From assembly GCF_002157625.1 (NCBI RefSeq), contig NZ_BDMM01000004.1, positions 1 through 64,000 on the forward strand: a stretch of DNA of 64,000 nucleotides, given 5' to 3'. A model generated the notes under the pieces. It saw only the letters and a list, made by a program, of their open reading frames with translations, did no database searches and was not told the DNA's origin. Positions 62,279-64,000 of the stretch are shown here, piece after piece; the stretch's first letter is position 1, and each line of letters begins with the position of its first letter. Made by a program: the position numbers and the translations under genes. This DNA is from Brevundimonas sp. SH203. GTDB taxonomy: Bacteria > Pseudomonadota > Alphaproteobacteria > Caulobacterales > Caulobacteraceae.

Positions 62279-62304
62279 TTTCATCCCCCTGAGAGGGGAT
62301 GAAA
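62279..62304. promoter_or_regulatory. Palindrome between LuxR-type regulator and exported protein gene
   Basis: TTTCATCCCC and GGGGATGAAA, perfect 10-bp arms with a CTGAGA spacer, 61 bp before the ATG at 62365. The C-run/G-run core is like those at 57178 and 59488. Confidence 0.6.
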
Positions 62305-62364
62305 CCCATGCGTCGATCTACGACCTTGCATCCTGCGGCACCGCCCTACCCGAGGAATTCAAAC

Positions 62365-62847
62365 ATGCGCCTTCTACGATCCAGCCTCATCGCCTTGGGA
62401 GCGACCTTCGCTTGCGGCTCCGCCATGGCTCAGGAATCGGACTGGCATTGGGTCTGTTTCTCGGAGGTCGATGCCTCGCAGGGCGTCGGCATGCGAATGA
62501 CGCTGCTCGGCCCCGCTCTGCGACGCAATATCGTGCACAATATCTACTTCACCGAGTTCACGACGCCGGCCTCGCAGCGAGACCAACAAACCAACTATGA
62601 AATCGGCTATGCGGCGGCCCTGACCCAAGCGGGTTATAGCGGCGTATCCTCTGCGAGCTGTGCGGCGTTCAACTCGATCGCCGGCGCGGAGAACCGGAAA
62701 GCCTGGTTGCGCGAGCCGGCGACGGGCGGTGGCGGCTCGGTCCGAATGACCTTCAACAATATTCCCGTAAGCTGGGCGCCTGAAGTCAAAGCGCCCGCGC
62801 CCTCACCGACCGCCCAGAAGAATGCGCCCGATACGCCCGCGACCTAG
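62365..62847 (+). CDS. Hypothetical exported protein
   Basis: 160 residues from ATG 62365 with GAGGAATT upstream. A signal peptide (LLRSSLIALGATFACGSAMA, then Q) precedes a small domain with two Cys (WVCFSEVDA, SASCAAFNS) that may pair, and a proline/alanine-rich tail. No family is recognised. It is divergent from a LuxR-type regulator across a strong palindrome. Confidence 0.65.
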   Translation: MRLLRSSLIALGATFACGSAMAQESDWHWVCFSEVDASQGVGMRMTLLGPALRRNIVHNIYFTEFTTPASQRDQQTNYEIGYAAALTQAGYSGVSSASCAAFNSIAGAENRKAWLREPATGGGGSVRMTFNNIPVSWAPEVKAPAPSPTAQKNAPDTPAT

Positions 62848-62872
62848 CGCCGCCGCACGGCGCATTACGGCG

Positions 62873-63241
62873 CTATCGCCGCACGTCCGCCAACGCGCGC
62901 GCCGTGGTCAACAGGGCGTCTTGCTGACGCTTGCCCATCTTGTCGTAGAGACCGGCGAGTTCGCCCAGCACATCCTGGCGTCCAGGCTGCGCGGCGTCGG
63001 CGTCGGCCTTGGGGTAGAAGTCGGTGACGGAGCAGTTCAGGGCCGCGGCGGCGCGGGCGAGCGTCGAGGCCGCCATCCGGTTGACGCCCTTCTCGTATTT
63101 TTGGACTTGCTGGAACGTCACGCCGAGCGCGCCGGCCAGTTCAGCCTGCGTCAGTCGAGCCGTCGTGCGGAGCGCCTTGAGTTGCGCCCCCACATGAATG
63201 TCGATCGGGTCGAGGTCGTCACGTTGCATCGTCATCGGCAT
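62873..63241 (-). CDS. XRE-family regulator with C-terminal helical domain
   Basis: 122 residues. HTH_3: VGAQLKALRTTARLTQAELA, VTFQQVQKYEKGVNRMAAST, AAALNCSVTDFYPK. A C-terminal helix (DVLGELAGLYDKMGKRQQDA) follows, as in alphaproteobacterial HTH regulators of the SinR/HipB-like type with a Q-K-Y-E-x-G motif. It is one of a common family in Caulobacterales. Target genes are unknown. In-frame ATGs a few codons later are possible starts. Confidence 0.9.
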   Translation of the reverse strand: MPMTMQRDDLDPIDIHVGAQLKALRTTARLTQAELAGALGVTFQQVQKYEKGVNRMAASTLARAAAALNCSVTDFYPKADADAAQPGRQDVLGELAGLYDKMGKRQQDALLTTARALADVRR

Positions 63242-63265
63242 AATCCCATCGTCGCCACCACGCTT

Positions 63266-63670
63266 CTATAGCGAAGGTTGTCTGCCGCGCCAGATGACGC
63301 CTGTCAAAAGTGCGGCGATGACCGCGATGTTCCAGACATAATAGGCCGAGACATAGGCCCACTGCTCCAACGCCCGATTGCTGGCGAAGGCGTAGTGGGT
63401 CGCCAGGATCAACAGTTGGAAGCCCGCAGCCGCCTGGGTCCAGCGTCGGCCGGATCGCAGGGCCGCGTACAGGAGGAACAGGAACACCATTCCATCGGCG
63501 ACGACAGCCATCCAAGGGGTTTCGCGATGATCGAAAGGACCGAGAGCCGTCAAAAGCCAGGCGAGCCCCAGCACGCTGGCGACCGCCCGCTCCCACCCTC
63601 CTCCTCGCCAGAAGGCGAGCAAGGCGACGACGATCAGAAATCCCAGGGTGATGAGGTAGATGGGCGACAT
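63266..63670 (-). CDS. Small integral membrane protein
   Basis: 134 residues with four or five hydrophobic helices: LITLGFLIVVALLAFW, VASVLGLAWLLTAL, VADGMVFLFLLYAAL, AAAGFQLLILATHYAF and WNIAVIAALLTGVIW. No charged pore or catalytic motif is seen. No family with known function is recognised. It lies 24 bp upstream of the XRE gene on the same strand. Confidence 0.75.
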   Translation of the reverse strand: MSPIYLITLGFLIVVALLAFWRGGGWERAVASVLGLAWLLTALGPFDHRETPWMAVVADGMVFLFLLYAALRSGRRWTQAAAGFQLLILATHYAFASNRALEQWAYVSAYYVWNIAVIAALLTGVIWRGRQPSL

Positions 63671-63691
63671 GACCCCATCACCCTGTCTGAT

Positions 63692-64000
63692 TCAGGCGGC
63701 GTCCTCAACGACGCGCAGCCCCGTCGCCCTGGTCACACGCGGCACGGGGTCGTCCTGCTTGTCCAGCCCGCCCAGCCGAATGGAGCGGAAGCGGGTGCGT
63801 CCCTTCACCTCGGCCAGCGCCTCGTGCAAATCCACCATCGCGCTCTGGGCCTCGATCTGAGCGGCGAGCGCCCGGGCCAGGGCGTCGAAGGCGGGCTGGC
63901 CCACCGTTGCGGACAGACCGGCTTCCCGGCGGCTGCGCGTCATGACCTGTGTCAGTCGACCCAGGCGTTGAATGGATTGGTCCTGCCCGGCCTCGGCTTG
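63692..64000 (-). CDS. Hypothetical protein, C-terminal part (open at right edge)
   Basis: The reading frame is open from the window edge to the stop at 63692, giving at least 102 residues; an internal ATG at 63943 would give 83. It is alanine/arginine-rich and helical (FDALARALAAQIEAQSAMVD, LHEALAEVKGRTRF), with a short C-terminal LGGLDKQDDPVPRV. No family is recognised. It lies 21 bp upstream of the membrane-protein gene on the same strand. Confidence 0.5.
   Translation of the reverse strand, partial: QAEAGQDQSIQRLGRLTQVMTRSRREAGLSATVGQPAFDALARALAAQIEAQSAMVDLHEALAEVKGRTRFRSIRLGGLDKQDDPVPRVTRATGLRVVEDAA

Overview
The window is high-GC alphaproteobacterial DNA, most like the Caulobacterales (Brevundimonas/Caulobacter group). 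The evidence is a TonB-receptor/tryptophan-halogenase/LacI/glycosidase locus, a FixLJ-type two-component pair, an SUV3-like helicase followed by S4, FdxA and CarD, a heme oxygenase plus bacteriophytochrome pair, and tsaD/gpsA divergent from hemC/hemD. This assignment rests on gene content read by eye, not on a search.

The left part (1-28974) reads as core chromosome. It holds a carbohydrate-uptake locus, all on the minus strand, with two LacI-type operator palindromes (1-6483). Next come tRNA-Arg, a two-component system, an RNA helicase, ferredoxin, CarD, an SDR/ArsR divergent pair, L28, an M1 peptidase, a transglutaminase-like protein, bphO-bphP, a cold-shock protein, PPK2, a Rieske protein, gpsA, tsaD, hemC and hemD. 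Two large inverted repeats of REP type lie between these genes. The part ends at an intact tRNA-Thr(CGT).

The tRNA-Thr is the attachment site of two tandem genomic islands. A 43-bp piece of its 3' half recurs at 38694-38736 and 59079-59121. Island 1 (28975-38736) carries two XRE regulators, a three-gene overlapping cassette of LprI/DUF2939 envelope proteins, a tyrosine integrase, a serine resolvase, a DUF4209-like protein with an R-x4-H motif, and a HUH-type replication-initiator-like protein. Island 2 (38737-59121) carries an unbroken six-gene operon: WYL regulator, type I restriction HsdR-HsdM-HsdS, a DUF3696-type ATPase and a PLD-like protein. It also has a tandem pair of small paralogues, each preceded by a terminator-like hairpin, then a P-loop ATPase, a tyrosine integrase, a trimeric autotransporter adhesin and its divergent LuxR-type regulator.

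To the right of the last att copy (59122-64000) lie secreted proteins of unknown function, a second LuxR-type regulator, an XRE regulator and a small membrane protein. G/C-rich palindromes with a TCCCCC/GGGGGA core lie in the adhesin/LuxR intergenic region and upstream of two of the secreted-protein genes. The strongest candidates for something undescribed are the ATPase/PLD pair fused onto the restriction operon, the LprI/DUF2939 cassette, and the paralogue pair with attenuator-like leaders.
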